Notes: generated by a model not told the origin, from the letters alone. Shown: positions 1 through 6,859, counted from the stretch's first letter. The stretch is 7,298 nt of DNA from Candidatus Saccharimonadales bacterium (GCA_030146045.1 JASLDG010000014.1:1-7298), one strand, 5' to 3'. Translations and numbers: made by a program.

Positions 1-89
1 ATAAATATAAGTGCCGAGTAGACAAATGAGAGTTTTTTACGAGGAGCTTGACTTTTATTATATGTTGATTGGTTTTTAGGAGTGGTCAT
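1..89 (-). CDS. Partial gene (N-terminus only), possible membrane or secreted protein
   Basis: An open frame begins at an ATG (87-89) and stays open to the left edge, giving 29 residues. The start is MTTPKNQSTY, followed by a basic stretch (R-K-K near residues 18-20) and then the hydrophobic run LSFVYSALIF at the edge. A basic N-terminus running into a hydrophobic segment is what a signal anchor or first membrane helix looks like. An AAGGA ribosome binding site lies 4 nt upstream, and an in-frame TGA lies five codons upstream of the ATG, so this ATG is the first usable start. The gene is divergent from the GtrA-like gene at 278. The product cannot be named from 29 residues. The frame could be chance, but the ribosome site and the N-terminal pattern make a real gene more likely than not. 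Confidence 0.6.
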   Translation of the reverse strand, partial: MTTPKNQSTYNKSQAPRKKLSFVYSALIF

Positions 90-93
90 ATTG

Positions 94-98
94 TCCTT
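94..98 (-). promoter_or_regulatory. Ribosome binding site for the left-edge partial gene
   Basis: The minus strand reads AAGGA, then CAAT, then the ATG at 89. The spacing is on the short side. It is the main support for a start at 89. I saw no convincing -10/-35 pair for this gene in the 188-bp spacer. Confidence 0.5.
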
Positions 99-232
99 AT
101 CTAGTCATTTTCTATCTTAAGGATACATAAACTTATTCGCGCAAGTAAGGATCCTAGAACAATCTTGAGAACAGATAGATACTCCTTTCTCGAGGTTATC
201 TACACTAATCAATAGCCTTTCCCGCCCCTTCC

Positions 233-261
233 TTGCCTCTTTGAGACACCTCGCGTATACT
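233..261 (+). promoter_or_regulatory. Sigma-70-type promoter of the GtrA-like gene
   Basis: TTGCCT (233-238) and TATACT (256-261) are separated by exactly 17 nt. The -10 box matches five of six consensus bases and the -35 box four of six. Transcription would start near 268, leaving a leader of only about 10 nt before the ATG at 278, with no Shine-Dalgarno sequence in it. A pyrimidine-rich stretch (about 213-242) precedes and overlaps the -35 box. The rest of the spacer (99-232) shows nothing I can name. Confidence 0.65.
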
Positions 262-277
262 AAGCGTAAGTAATTCC

Positions 278-760
278 ATGAAACGCAAAAATAAAAAGAA
301 ACTGATCGAGCTCATTACTGAGTTTGCTAAACTACAGCTTGCTGGCTATATTCCGTTTTGGGGAAAGTACCTAGGCTTTGCTTTTTTTGATAATTTCACG
401 CCGCTTGATCAATTCTACAGCTTGCTTATCCCTACTATCCTCGCTAATATTCTTTTCTTTATCGTTGATGACCGCTGGGTGTTTGTACACAAGGGTCGAT
501 CACGAGAAACGGTAGCAGAGGCTATTCGCTTCTTTATCTTTATTATCTTTAGCGAACTGATTGTCTTTTCGATGACAATGAGTATGGCAACCTATTTCAG
601 CCTTACCCCGTATATCGGCCAGTTTGTATCTGGATTCTTTATGGCCATCTGGACATTTATCGGTCTTCGCTTTTGGGTATTTGGCAGCAAAGAGCCCGCT
701 CGAAAGCGGGCTCGTCGAAGTACTTCTCGCACCAGGCGACGTGCTAGCGCGCGTCAATAA
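278..760 (+). CDS. GtrA-like integral membrane protein
   Basis: A 160-residue, very hydrophobic protein with a basic N-terminus (seven Lys/Arg in the first eight residues) and about four membrane segments, near residues 16-37, 46-64, 83-104 and 109-134. Family marks are the aromatic W-V-F motifs that close the second and fourth segments: DDRWVF at 64-69 and RFWVF at 131-135. GtrA-family proteins are small four-helix membrane proteins linked to polyprenyl-linked sugar translocation and to glycosylation of O-antigen, teichoic acid or arabinogalactan. The substrate here is unknown. GtrA proteins normally stop shortly after the last aromatic motif. This one carries an extra tail of about 24 residues with ten Arg, encoded by bases that also hold the antisense helicase terminator and the end of the helicase gene. 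The start is the only ATG near the promoter; no ribosome site precedes it. The family call is from pattern only. Confidence 0.65.
   Translation: MKRKNKKKLIELITEFAKLQLAGYIPFWGKYLGFAFFDNFTPLDQFYSLLIPTILANILFFIVDDRWVFVHKGRSRETVAEAIRFFIFIIFSELIVFSMTMSMATYFSLTPYIGQFVSGFFMAIWTFIGLRFWVFGSKEPARKRARRSTSRTRRRASARQ
692..713 (-). terminator. Probable terminator hairpin of the DEAD-box helicase, inside the GtrA-like CDS
   Basis: A perfect 9-bp stem, GAGCCCGCT paired with AGCGGGCTC, encloses a four-base loop. Read on the minus strand the loop is TTCG, a tetraloop common in terminators; on the plus strand it is CGAA. The stem begins about 30 nt past the helicase stop codon. The following T-tract is short (TTTGCT), so termination could be weak or factor-dependent. 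On the plus strand no T-run follows, so it is unlikely to serve the GtrA-like gene. The stem encodes residues 139-146 of the GtrA-like protein. Confidence 0.6.
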
Positions 761-1931
761 AGGTGTGAGCTCGACCACTTGCGCCACCACGACCTGTTCG
801 GCCGATGCGGTGCACATAATCTTCGTATGTTTGCGGCGTGTCAAAATTAATCACATGCGTCACATTTGGGATATCAAGACCACGGGCGGCAACATCGGTT
901 GCTACCATTACCTTGACCTTTTCGTCGCGGAATTGATTGAGCGCACGCTGACGCTGCGACTGGTTTTTGTTACCATGAATCGCAACTGATGGAATACCTT
1001 GCTTATCAAGATGATCGCTCAAACGCTGGACGCCAAATTTCGTCTCACCAAATACCAGCACTTTTTCGTAAGCTTCCTGACCAAGAAGGTCAACAAGAAG
1101 GTCGATTTTGTGCGCCTTGTCGCGAGCTTCGATAACATCTTGCTCAACATGGTCACTCGTTTCAGATGTACGCACTGATACCGTCACAGGGTCATTCAAG
1201 AAGCTAGCCGTCACCGCTTCGATATCTGGAGTGATAGTCGCGCTAAAGAAGAGTGTCTGTCGATCGCGTGGCATACCGCTCACCAGCTTACGGATATCTG
1301 GCAAGAAGCCCATATCAAGCATACGATCAGCTTCGTCAAGCACCAATGTGGTCATATTGTTAAGCTTCAATAAACGACGCTCGTATAGATCATTCAAACG
1401 ACCTGGCGTACCGATAATAAGATGCGGCCGGCGCTTTAGATCACGAATTTGGCGCTCGACGTTCATACCGCCAACAACCAAAGCTGAGCTAAGCTGCATG
1501 CCTCGGCTAAATTCACGGAATTGCTCGTCAATCTGCTGTGCAAGTTCACGCGTTGGTGCAACGATCAAGACGCTCGGTCGGAGCATAATACCGCTCTGGC
1601 GCTCAATGATTGGCAGCAAGAAAGCCGCTGTTTTACCAGTACCAGTATTGGCAAGACCAATAACATCGCGACCCTCAATAATAGCTGGAATCGCTTGATC
1701 CTGAATTGCGCTTGGCGTTTTGTAGCCTTTTTGGGCAATATTGTGCTTGAGCTCGGCACCAAAAGGAAAGTCAGCAAACGTATGTGTTGGTACATATACT
1801 TCTTCAGCCTCTTTTGGCGTTGCTTTGTTGATAAATTTAGACGGATGAATCGTCTTTTTTGCCGGACCACGTCGATTATTACGACGTTCAGCCGGGCGTT
1901 TGTAGTGTGATTTGCCGTAATTTTGGCGCAT
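744..1931 (-). CDS. DEAD-box ATP-dependent RNA helicase
   Basis: A 395-residue superfamily 2 RNA helicase with every core motif in order: Q-motif glutamine (Q77 in PSAIQDQ), Walker A ANTGTGKT (94-101), Ia APTRELA (125-131), Ib TPGR (175-178), II DEAD (199-202), III SAT (230-232), V ATDVAARGLD (344-353) and VI HRIGRTGR (374-381). It would unwind or remodel RNA duplexes in the cytoplasm using ATP, in ribosome assembly, mRNA turnover or cold adaptation; the exact role cannot be read from the core. About 50 residues precede the core, the first 30 rich in Arg, Lys and Asn and probably RNA binding. There is no C-terminal extension: the protein ends 14 residues after motif VI, unlike RhlE, CsdA or DbpA. 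The ATG at 1931 is chosen over in-frame ATGs further upstream because an AAAGGTGG ribosome site lies 5 nt before it. The gene has its own promoter and leader. Confidence 0.95.
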   Translation of the reverse strand: MRQNYGKSHYKRPAERRNNRRGPAKKTIHPSKFINKATPKEAEEVYVPTHTFADFPFGAELKHNIAQKGYKTPSAIQDQAIPAIIEGRDVIGLANTGTGKTAAFLLPIIERQSGIMLRPSVLIVAPTRELAQQIDEQFREFSRGMQLSSALVVGGMNVERQIRDLKRRPHLIIGTPGRLNDLYERRLLKLNNMTTLVLDEADRMLDMGFLPDIRKLVSGMPRDRQTLFFSATITPDIEAVTASFLNDPVTVSVRTSETSDHVEQDVIEARDKAHKIDLLVDLLGQEAYEKVLVFGETKFGVQRLSDHLDKQGIPSVAIHGNKNQSQRQRALNQFRDEKVKVMVATDVAARGLDIPNVTHVINFDTPQTYEDYVHRIGRTGRGGASGRAHTFIDAR

Positions 1932-2092
1932 CTGTACCACCTTTCGAGTTAGAAAACATTGTTGCATGCGCATCAAACGTACTATCGCGTGAATAAAGAG
2001 AGGTTTTAGTGTGTAGGCGCCGGTAACAAATGTCTGTTTTCGTCGTAGCGCAGCTTTACAAAAAGCAGCTCTTAGGCTTTTTCGAATGCAAT
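1932..2092 (-). promoter_or_regulatory. Long 5' leader of the helicase mRNA with two mutually exclusive hairpins
   Basis: From the predicted transcription start (near 2092) to the ATG there are about 160 untranslated bases, much longer than the leaders of the other genes here. Hairpin A pairs AAAAAGC (minus strand, 2076-2082) with GCTTTTT (2060-2066) around a 9-nt loop. Hairpin B pairs GCTTT (2062-2066) with AAAGC (2053-2057) around TTGT. They share the 2062-2066 arm, so only one can form. Hairpin A ends in a T-run like a weak terminator. DEAD-box helicase and cold-shock genes are often controlled through long leaders, so temperature control or autoregulation is a reasonable inference. I recognise no named riboswitch. 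Confidence 0.45.
1937..1944 (-). promoter_or_regulatory. Strong Shine-Dalgarno site fixing the helicase start
   Basis: The minus strand reads AAAGGTGG, fully complementary to the usual 16S rRNA tail, then five bases (TACAG) and the ATG at 1931. In-frame ATGs upstream (1976, 1973 and 1967) have no such site. This moves the start 15 codons downstream of the longest frame. Confidence 0.85.
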
Positions 2093-2098
2093 ACCTCT

Positions 2099-2127
2099 AT
2101 TGTATCACAAAAATCTAAAATAGTAAA
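2099..2127 (-). promoter_or_regulatory. Extended -10 promoter of the helicase gene
   Basis: On the minus strand TTTACT (2122-2127) and TACAAT (2099-2104) are separated by 17 nt, and TGA directly before the -10 box gives the extended TGn element. It sits 35 bp past the stop of the upstream protease-like gene. I found no clear intrinsic terminator between them, so some read-through into the helicase is possible. Confidence 0.75.
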
Positions 2128-2162
2128 CCTTTTTCTTAAGCAGCGTAGACTATTCCACCCAC

Positions 2163-4823
2163 CTACTGGCGATAGAAAGGATCGTCAGTAGGAGCTGGTT
2201 GCGGAGGCTGCTGCGCCGGATACTGGCCGGGAGCAGGCGACTGTGGCTGCTGGTACGGACTAGTCGGCTGAGTTGACTGACCGGCATAATTCTGCGGAGC
2301 TGGAGCCGAAACGCCTTGTGGCGGTTGTTGATACCCTTGAGGCGAGCTCGGTGCTGCTGGAGCATAAGGCTGAGTCGGCTGCACCGGTGGAACCGAAGGA
2401 TTATAATACGGCTGCGGCGCCTGTGGCGTTGGCTGGGTTGGCATCGTGGCTGCAGGCTGCACCGCCGGAGACACCGGTGTTACTGCAGGTTGTTGAGGTT
2501 GTGTCGAAGGGCCAACACCATAATGACCTACTAATAATTGATCGTATCGTTTTTTCTGTATTACATAGACAATAGTCAACCCGGCCGTAGCAACAACAGA
2601 GACGACTAATACTCCAATCAGAATCCCCTGAAGTTGATTGAAAAGCGACGTATCACTTGCTGATCCAACCTTTGACTGGGCAAGCTTCGCGAGTGGCGCA
2701 GCTGCAAGGTTAAATGAGTTAAGCTTACCAGCCCGCGCAAACCCGCTCTGAGCCGCGCTATAGTTGGCCGCAAGGTAATCGTCAACAGCTTTACGCCATG
2801 CCACACTCGCCTCGCTCAAATCACCAAAGCTCATATTCTTACTTGCAATCAAGTCAATCACTTCGTTCGCTGAGCGTATCGTCCCACCCGCAACACATCG
2901 TTTATTTGCACAGTAGGTTACCCCGTATGATGCAATACCAACCAACTCTGAGCGTGCATTAAACGCCCCTGCACCGTCATACCCGGGGAGTACTGGGCTA
3001 TCAACTGCCATAAGTTTATGACTCCCTTGGTCGTACGATTGGTTAATTTTTGATGTCATAACACTCGGTGCATTCTGATTTTTGGCAATGTTCAGACCGC
3101 TCGAAACAGCTACTGGCAATCCAAGCGCCGTTAAAGAATCGTTCAGCTTGAGCGTATCACCATCGCCAACCGGCACATTCTGATAGGTCGAGCCTTTTAG
3201 TTGCAGCAAACCAACATCTTTTGACGATTTATCGCTATTAAATGTCCACGGGAGCGACTTTTTAGTATCAAAATCTGAATTTACATACTTTGCTTCAAGC
3301 ACATTGTCTGAAAACGCAAAACTTGGTCGGCCTGTGCTTTCGTTCACTGTGATAGGCTGATCAACCATCTGAACCGCATAACTATACGATTCTTTTGTTG
3401 CCGTAATATAGCTATCTGGAATCAAGGTTGCCAGATTATCAATTTTTGCAAGCGCCTCTTGATTATTTGTTCGTACACCCGTGGTTAAATAGTCAGCATC
3501 CGACTGCTGGATAATCTTGGCACCAAGCAGATAATCGAGTACTCGCTTGAGGCGATCAATTAAATCATTCTGATCAGCTGCAAAATTGATATACCCCGTG
3601 ATTGCAACCTTTGGATTAAAGCGAATTGTGTGACCCGTTGTAGCCACGAGTCCATCTTGAGTTACAAAAGTACCGCTCGATAATCCACCGACACACGCAT
3701 CACTCAATGTTGTTGCAGTCGTGCCATCGACAAGCCGAAGCTGCAAATCGGTACAGTAGAGCGTACCTATACGAACAACACTTGGTTGATTCTTCGCGAC
3801 CGCCATTAAGCTTGCCGGATCGTTATAGTAGCGCGGAGCAGCGAAAACAAGATCATTTTGCTTTTCACCTGTATTGTCATCGCTTGGGCTCGCCTTGGCA
3901 GCCTTGTCACTATCTGTCTTCTGGGTTTCAGCTGCAGCTTTTTCGTCTTTGGCGCCCGCTTCTACCGACGTGCCACTGTCAGCAGTTGGCTCCTGATAGC
4001 TCAGTGTCTGGAGTGCCTTTTCTACGAGAGCTGCCGCATTTGTGTTAGTAGGGCGTACATTAACCACACACGCAGAGTATGTTGCATCATTTTTAATCGT
4101 ATAATAGCAGTCGTCATACTTTTGATTAGCGATACGATTATTGTCATTTTGGGTCGTAAAACGAACGTACTGGTAGCTAGTATCATTAACTGAATAGCTC
4201 GTCGGCTTCGTTGCTTCAATAGATACAATCGTATCATCATCCATCGTTTTGTTCGCAAGACGCTGATCAACACTCATCTTGACAAACGTGCTGAGCTGTG
4301 ACATGCCTTTATAATCAGGCTTTTCCATCGCTGCCTTGAGCTGATCCGCTGAAACAGGTGACGACACTTCAAGATCAGGTGGGTTCGGCGTCGCATCGTT
4401 ACGAGAAAGGTTGTTGACGACAGGAGTAAGACGCACCAGATTATAATCACGCACTGTCCGCAGGTCGTCGTTCTCATAATATGCCGGGCTGGCATTACCA
4501 ACCGGCACAGTTTCTGCATAACTTCGCAGGAGCTGATTGTCGTACGAAAGTGAAAAGCCTAGTGTCGAAGTTACTGGCACTTGTCGTGCCAACGATCCCG
4601 GCGGCTGAAGCGCTTTGGCCAAATCTATGCGGCCTTGTTTATCTTCGGCACTTGTCCGCGGAACGATAATGACCAGTGCGATAATGACTAGAAGAGCGAT
4701 AACACCCGTTGCAATCATCGCGATCTTGACGATTCGCTTCAACGGTGAACGATACGCCTGTGTTTGGCGTTGTATCTTTTTTGATTCCTCCGGGATATAG
4801 GGATTCGTAGCAGAGTCTTGCAT
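2163..4823 (-). CDS. Membrane-anchored trypsin/HtrA-like protein with Asp in place of the catalytic Ser (probable pseudoprotease)
   Basis: 886 residues from the ATG at 4823 (a GTG at 4844 would add seven). Order of parts: a cytoplasmic N-terminus; a membrane anchor at about 31-54; an unrecognised extracytoplasmic region (about 60-275); an Ala/Lys/Glu/Asp linker (278-323); a trypsin-fold region (about 341-655); a helical TPR-like segment (about 672-718); a second membrane helix (734-755) followed by K-K-R; and a cytoplasmic tail of about 115 residues rich in Pro, Gln and Tyr. In the trypsin fold, TTGH supplies the His (H398) and DVGLLQL the Asp (D536). The site equivalent to PGNSGG reads PGYDGAG, so D616 replaces the nucleophilic Ser, in register with the following ELVGI strand. 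About 110 extra residues lie between His and Asp compared with DegP. All six Cys (239, 252, 357, 377, 638, 643) are extracytoplasmic and fall in three near pairs, suggesting disulfides. A binding or sensing role is inferred. The fold is fairly sure; the function is unknown. Confidence 0.8.
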   Translation of the reverse strand: MQDSATNPYIPEESKKIQRQTQAYRSPLKRIVKIAMIATGVIALLVIIALVIIVPRTSAEDKQGRIDLAKALQPPGSLARQVPVTSTLGFSLSYDNQLLRSYAETVPVGNASPAYYENDDLRTVRDYNLVRLTPVVNNLSRNDATPNPPDLEVSSPVSADQLKAAMEKPDYKGMSQLSTFVKMSVDQRLANKTMDDDTIVSIEATKPTSYSVNDTSYQYVRFTTQNDNNRIANQKYDDCYYTIKNDATYSACVVNVRPTNTNAAALVEKALQTLSYQEPTADSGTSVEAGAKDEKAAAETQKTDSDKAAKASPSDDNTGEKQNDLVFAAPRYYNDPASLMAVAKNQPSVVRIGTLYCTDLQLRLVDGTTATTLSDACVGGLSSGTFVTQDGLVATTGHTIRFNPKVAITGYINFAADQNDLIDRLKRVLDYLLGAKIIQQSDADYLTTGVRTNNQEALAKIDNLATLIPDSYITATKESYSYAVQMVDQPITVNESTGRPSFAFSDNVLEAKYVNSDFDTKKSLPWTFNSDKSSKDVGLLQLKGSTYQNVPVGDGDTLKLNDSLTALGLPVAVSSGLNIAKNQNAPSVMTSKINQSYDQGSHKLMAVDSPVLPGYDGAGAFNARSELVGIASYGVTYCANKRCVAGGTIRSANEVIDLIASKNMSFGDLSEASVAWRKAVDDYLAANYSAAQSGFARAGKLNSFNLAAAPLAKLAQSKVGSASDTSLFNQLQGILIGVLVVSVVATAGLTIVYVIQKKRYDQLLVGHYGVGPSTQPQQPAVTPVSPAVQPAATMPTQPTPQAPQPYYNPSVPPVQPTQPYAPAAPSSPQGYQQPPQGVSAPAPQNYAGQSTQPTSPYQQPQSPAPGQYPAQQPPQPAPTDDPFYRQ

Positions 4824-4834
4824 GCTTATGCTTA

Positions 4835-4840
4835 AGTGTA
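4835..4840 (-). promoter_or_regulatory. Possible extended -10 element for the protease-like gene
   Basis: TACACT preceded by TGC (a TGn extension) lies in the 27-bp gap after uvrB, 11 nt before the ATG at 4823. No good -35 box is visible. If used, the leader would be only about 5 nt. No Shine-Dalgarno sequence precedes the ATG. The gene may instead be read from the uvrB promoter. Confidence 0.4.
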
Positions 4841-4850
4841 GCACACGCGG

Positions 4851-6818
4851 CTACATTTTGGTACGGATTTCGGCAATCAAATCACGCAATTCAGCTGCTT
4901 TTTCAAACTCGAGATTTGCACTAGCAAGTTCCATCTGACCAGTCAGGTCTTTCACCAGGCTCGCATACTCATCTTTTGGAATCTTTTTGAGGTCAAGTTT
5001 TGGTTTCGTGTCTTCTTTTTGCGGAATAATCGCACGGAGACCTTCATCGATTTTCTTGGCAACACTGGTTGGCGTAATGCCATGCTCCTGGTTGTACGCC
5101 TCCTGAATATTTCGACGTCGATTCGTTTCGTTCATAGCCGCTTTCATCGAATCGGTAATACGATCAGCGTACATAATCACGGTACCATCTTGGTGACGAG
5201 CGGCACGGCCAATCGTCTGAATCAACGCACTGGTTGAGCGCAAAAAGCCCTCCTTATCAGCATCCATAATTGCAACCATACTTACTTCAGGCAAGTCTAG
5301 ACCTTCACGAAGCAGGTTGATACCTACCAATACATCGTAAACACCAAGGCGTAAATCACGTAAGATATCCCCGCGCTCAAGCGTGTCAACCTCAGAGTGA
5401 ATATAAGCTGTTTTAATCCCGATATCGATAAGATATTGGCTAAGGTCTTCAGCCATGCGCTTTGTGAGTGTCGTGACTAATACGCGCTGTTCCTTAGCGA
5501 TGCGGTCGCGAATTTCGGCGATCAAATCATCAACCTGCCCATCAATCGGGCGAACTTCCAGCTGTGGGTCAAGGAGCCCGGTCGGACGAATAATCTGCTG
5601 CGCCGGCGCTGGACTATGCGTCAATTCATACTCACCCGGCGTTGCTGAAACATAGATCGCTTGATTAATATGACGATCAAACTCTTCAAATTTCAGGGGT
5701 CGGTTATCAAGCGCGCTTGGCAAGCGAAACCCATACTCAACCAGTACTTCTTTGCGTGCTCGGTCACCATTATACATACCACGCACCTGGGGGAGCGTTT
5801 GGTGACTTTCATCGACAATCAATAGCCAATCATCTGGAAAGTAATCGATGAGTGTCGCCGGTTGCTCGCCAGGCTCTCGATTTGTAAGGTAACGGCTATA
5901 ATTTTCGATACCTTTTACAAAGCCCGTCTCCTCAAGCATCTCAATATCGTACTTAGTACGCTGTGCAAGACGTTGCGCCTCAAGAAGCTTGTCGTGTTCT
6001 TCAAACCATTTCATACGGTCGTCAAACTCCGCCTTAATACCCTCGATCGCATGAGCAACTTTTTCTTTTGGCGTCACATAGTGACTGCTCGGGAAAATAC
6101 TTATCTCATGCGGTTCGCCTAAAATTTCACCCGTCAGCGGATCAATCCTCGTAATTCGATCAACCTCATCGCCAAAGAATTCGATACGATAGGCAACATC
6201 ACTGCCTGCCGGGAACACATCCACCACGTCGCCCTTAACTCGAAATGTACCGCGATGAAAATCAATATCATTGCGCTGATACTGAATGTCGGTCAGCCAC
6301 CGGATGAATTTATCTTGCTGGCGACGCTCGCCTTTTTTGATAGAGATCGACATCTCAGCATAATCATCCGGTGAACCAATGCCGTAAATACAACTAACAC
6401 TGGCAACAATAATGACATCGCGGCGCGTGAGGAGCGCGGTGGTCGCCGCGTGACGTAGTCGATCAATCTCGTCGTTGATCTTAGAATCTTTTTCTATATA
6501 GGTGTCGCTACTCGAGATATAGGCTTCAGGCTGATAATAGTCAAAATAACTCACAAAGTAATGTACTTCGTTATTCGGAAAAAATGCCTTGAATTCGGAA
6601 AAAAGTTGAGCCGCGAGCGTTTTGTTGTGCGCAAGTACTAATGTCGGCTTTTGCTGTGCCTGAATAATATTGGCCATAGTAAACGTCTTGCCACTTCCTG
6701 TTACACCAAGAAGCGTCTGCTCGTGCTCACCGGCATCAAGACCAGCCACCAGCTGCTTAATTGCAGCCGGCTGGTCGCCGGTCGGCTGATATTCGGATTC
6801 AAGTTGAAACTTCGTCAC
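4851..6818 (-). CDS. uvrB: UvrABC excinuclease subunit B
   Basis: 655 residues, close to the usual UvrB length (E. coli 673). UvrB is the DNA-damage-verifying helicase of nucleotide excision repair: loaded by UvrA, it inserts a beta-hairpin between the strands, uses ATP, and recruits UvrC for incision. Visible marks are the N-terminal PTGDQPAAI (12-20), Walker A GVTGSGKT (38-45), the beta-hairpin region starting YFDYYQPEAY (91-100) and running to about 124, the Walker B-type motif DESH (336-339), motif V-like GINLLREGLDLPEV (499-512), motif VI QTIGRAAR (534-541), and a C-terminal UVR motif (about 616-651) that contacts UvrC. Everything expected is present. The start is a GTG; an in-frame TAG lies four codons upstream with no other start between them, and the family N-terminus fits. 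The start is 6 nt from a -10 box, suggesting a leaderless mRNA. The protease-like gene follows after 27 bp. Confidence 0.98.
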   Translation of the reverse strand: MTKFQLESEYQPTGDQPAAIKQLVAGLDAGEHEQTLLGVTGSGKTFTMANIIQAQQKPTLVLAHNKTLAAQLFSEFKAFFPNNEVHYFVSYFDYYQPEAYISSSDTYIEKDSKINDEIDRLRHAATTALLTRRDVIIVASVSCIYGIGSPDDYAEMSISIKKGERRQQDKFIRWLTDIQYQRNDIDFHRGTFRVKGDVVDVFPAGSDVAYRIEFFGDEVDRITRIDPLTGEILGEPHEISIFPSSHYVTPKEKVAHAIEGIKAEFDDRMKWFEEHDKLLEAQRLAQRTKYDIEMLEETGFVKGIENYSRYLTNREPGEQPATLIDYFPDDWLLIVDESHQTLPQVRGMYNGDRARKEVLVEYGFRLPSALDNRPLKFEEFDRHINQAIYVSATPGEYELTHSPAPAQQIIRPTGLLDPQLEVRPIDGQVDDLIAEIRDRIAKEQRVLVTTLTKRMAEDLSQYLIDIGIKTAYIHSEVDTLERGDILRDLRLGVYDVLVGINLLREGLDLPEVSMVAIMDADKEGFLRSTSALIQTIGRAARHQDGTVIMYADRITDSMKAAMNETNRRRNIQEAYNQEHGITPTSVAKKIDEGLRAIIPQKEDTKPKLDLKKIPKDEYASLVKDLTGQMELASANLEFEKAAELRDLIAEIRTKM

Positions 6819-6824
6819 CTTTTT

Positions 6825-6830
6825 ATTGTA
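6825..6830 (-). promoter_or_regulatory. -10 box of uvrB in leaderless geometry
   Basis: TACAAT is followed by six bases (AAAAAG) and then the GTG start, so transcription should begin at or next to the start codon. The -35 region is poor (CTTTCA at 17 nt, three of six matches). The AAGGTG overlapping the start codon resembles a ribosome site but is too close to act as one. Confidence 0.55.
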
Positions 6831-6839
6831 CTATGAAAC

Positions 6840-6857
6840 GACGCATCTGAAAGCGTC
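6840..6857. repeat. Inverted repeat overlapping the uvrB -35 region
   Basis: GACGC (6840-6844) and GCGTC (6853-6857) form a perfect 5-bp dyad with an 8-nt centre. It covers the expected -35 position of the uvrB promoter, so it could be an operator. It could equally be the last hairpin of a terminator for the upstream gene, being followed on the minus strand by GTTTC. It does not match the actinobacterial or Bacillus SOS box (GAAC-N4-GTTC) or the E. coli LexA box (CTGT-N8-ACAG). Confidence 0.3.
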
Positions 6858-6859
6858 AG

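Noticed and set aside
48..76. TTGACT at 48-53 as a plus-strand -35 box
   Set aside because: No -10-like sequence lies at 16-18 nt, and the bases are better explained as coding on the minus strand.
500..989. Frames of 114 (-) and 121 (+) codons around the gtrA-like/helicase junction
   Set aside because: They overlap two better supported genes in other frames and have no ribosome site or recognisable family.
1108..1910. Plus-strand frames of 196 and 129 codons opposite the helicase
   Set aside because: Antisense to a gene with every DEAD-box motif intact; their composition is Ser/Arg/Cys-rich and unlike a real protein.
1932..1976. Upstream helicase starts (in-frame ATGs at 1976, 1973 and 1967)
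   Set aside because: The AAAGGTGG site 5 nt before the ATG at 1931 fixes the start there; the upstream codons would translate through that site.
2128..2162. Intrinsic terminator after the protease-like gene
   Set aside because: Only a CTTAAG palindrome is present; there is no GC-rich stem with a following T-run.
2273..2575. Plus-strand open frames (about 70-100 codons) opposite the Pro/Gln-rich tail
   Set aside because: They are antisense shadows of a low-complexity, GC-rich coding region. The translations are Arg/Leu/Trp-rich with no family pattern and no ribosome site.
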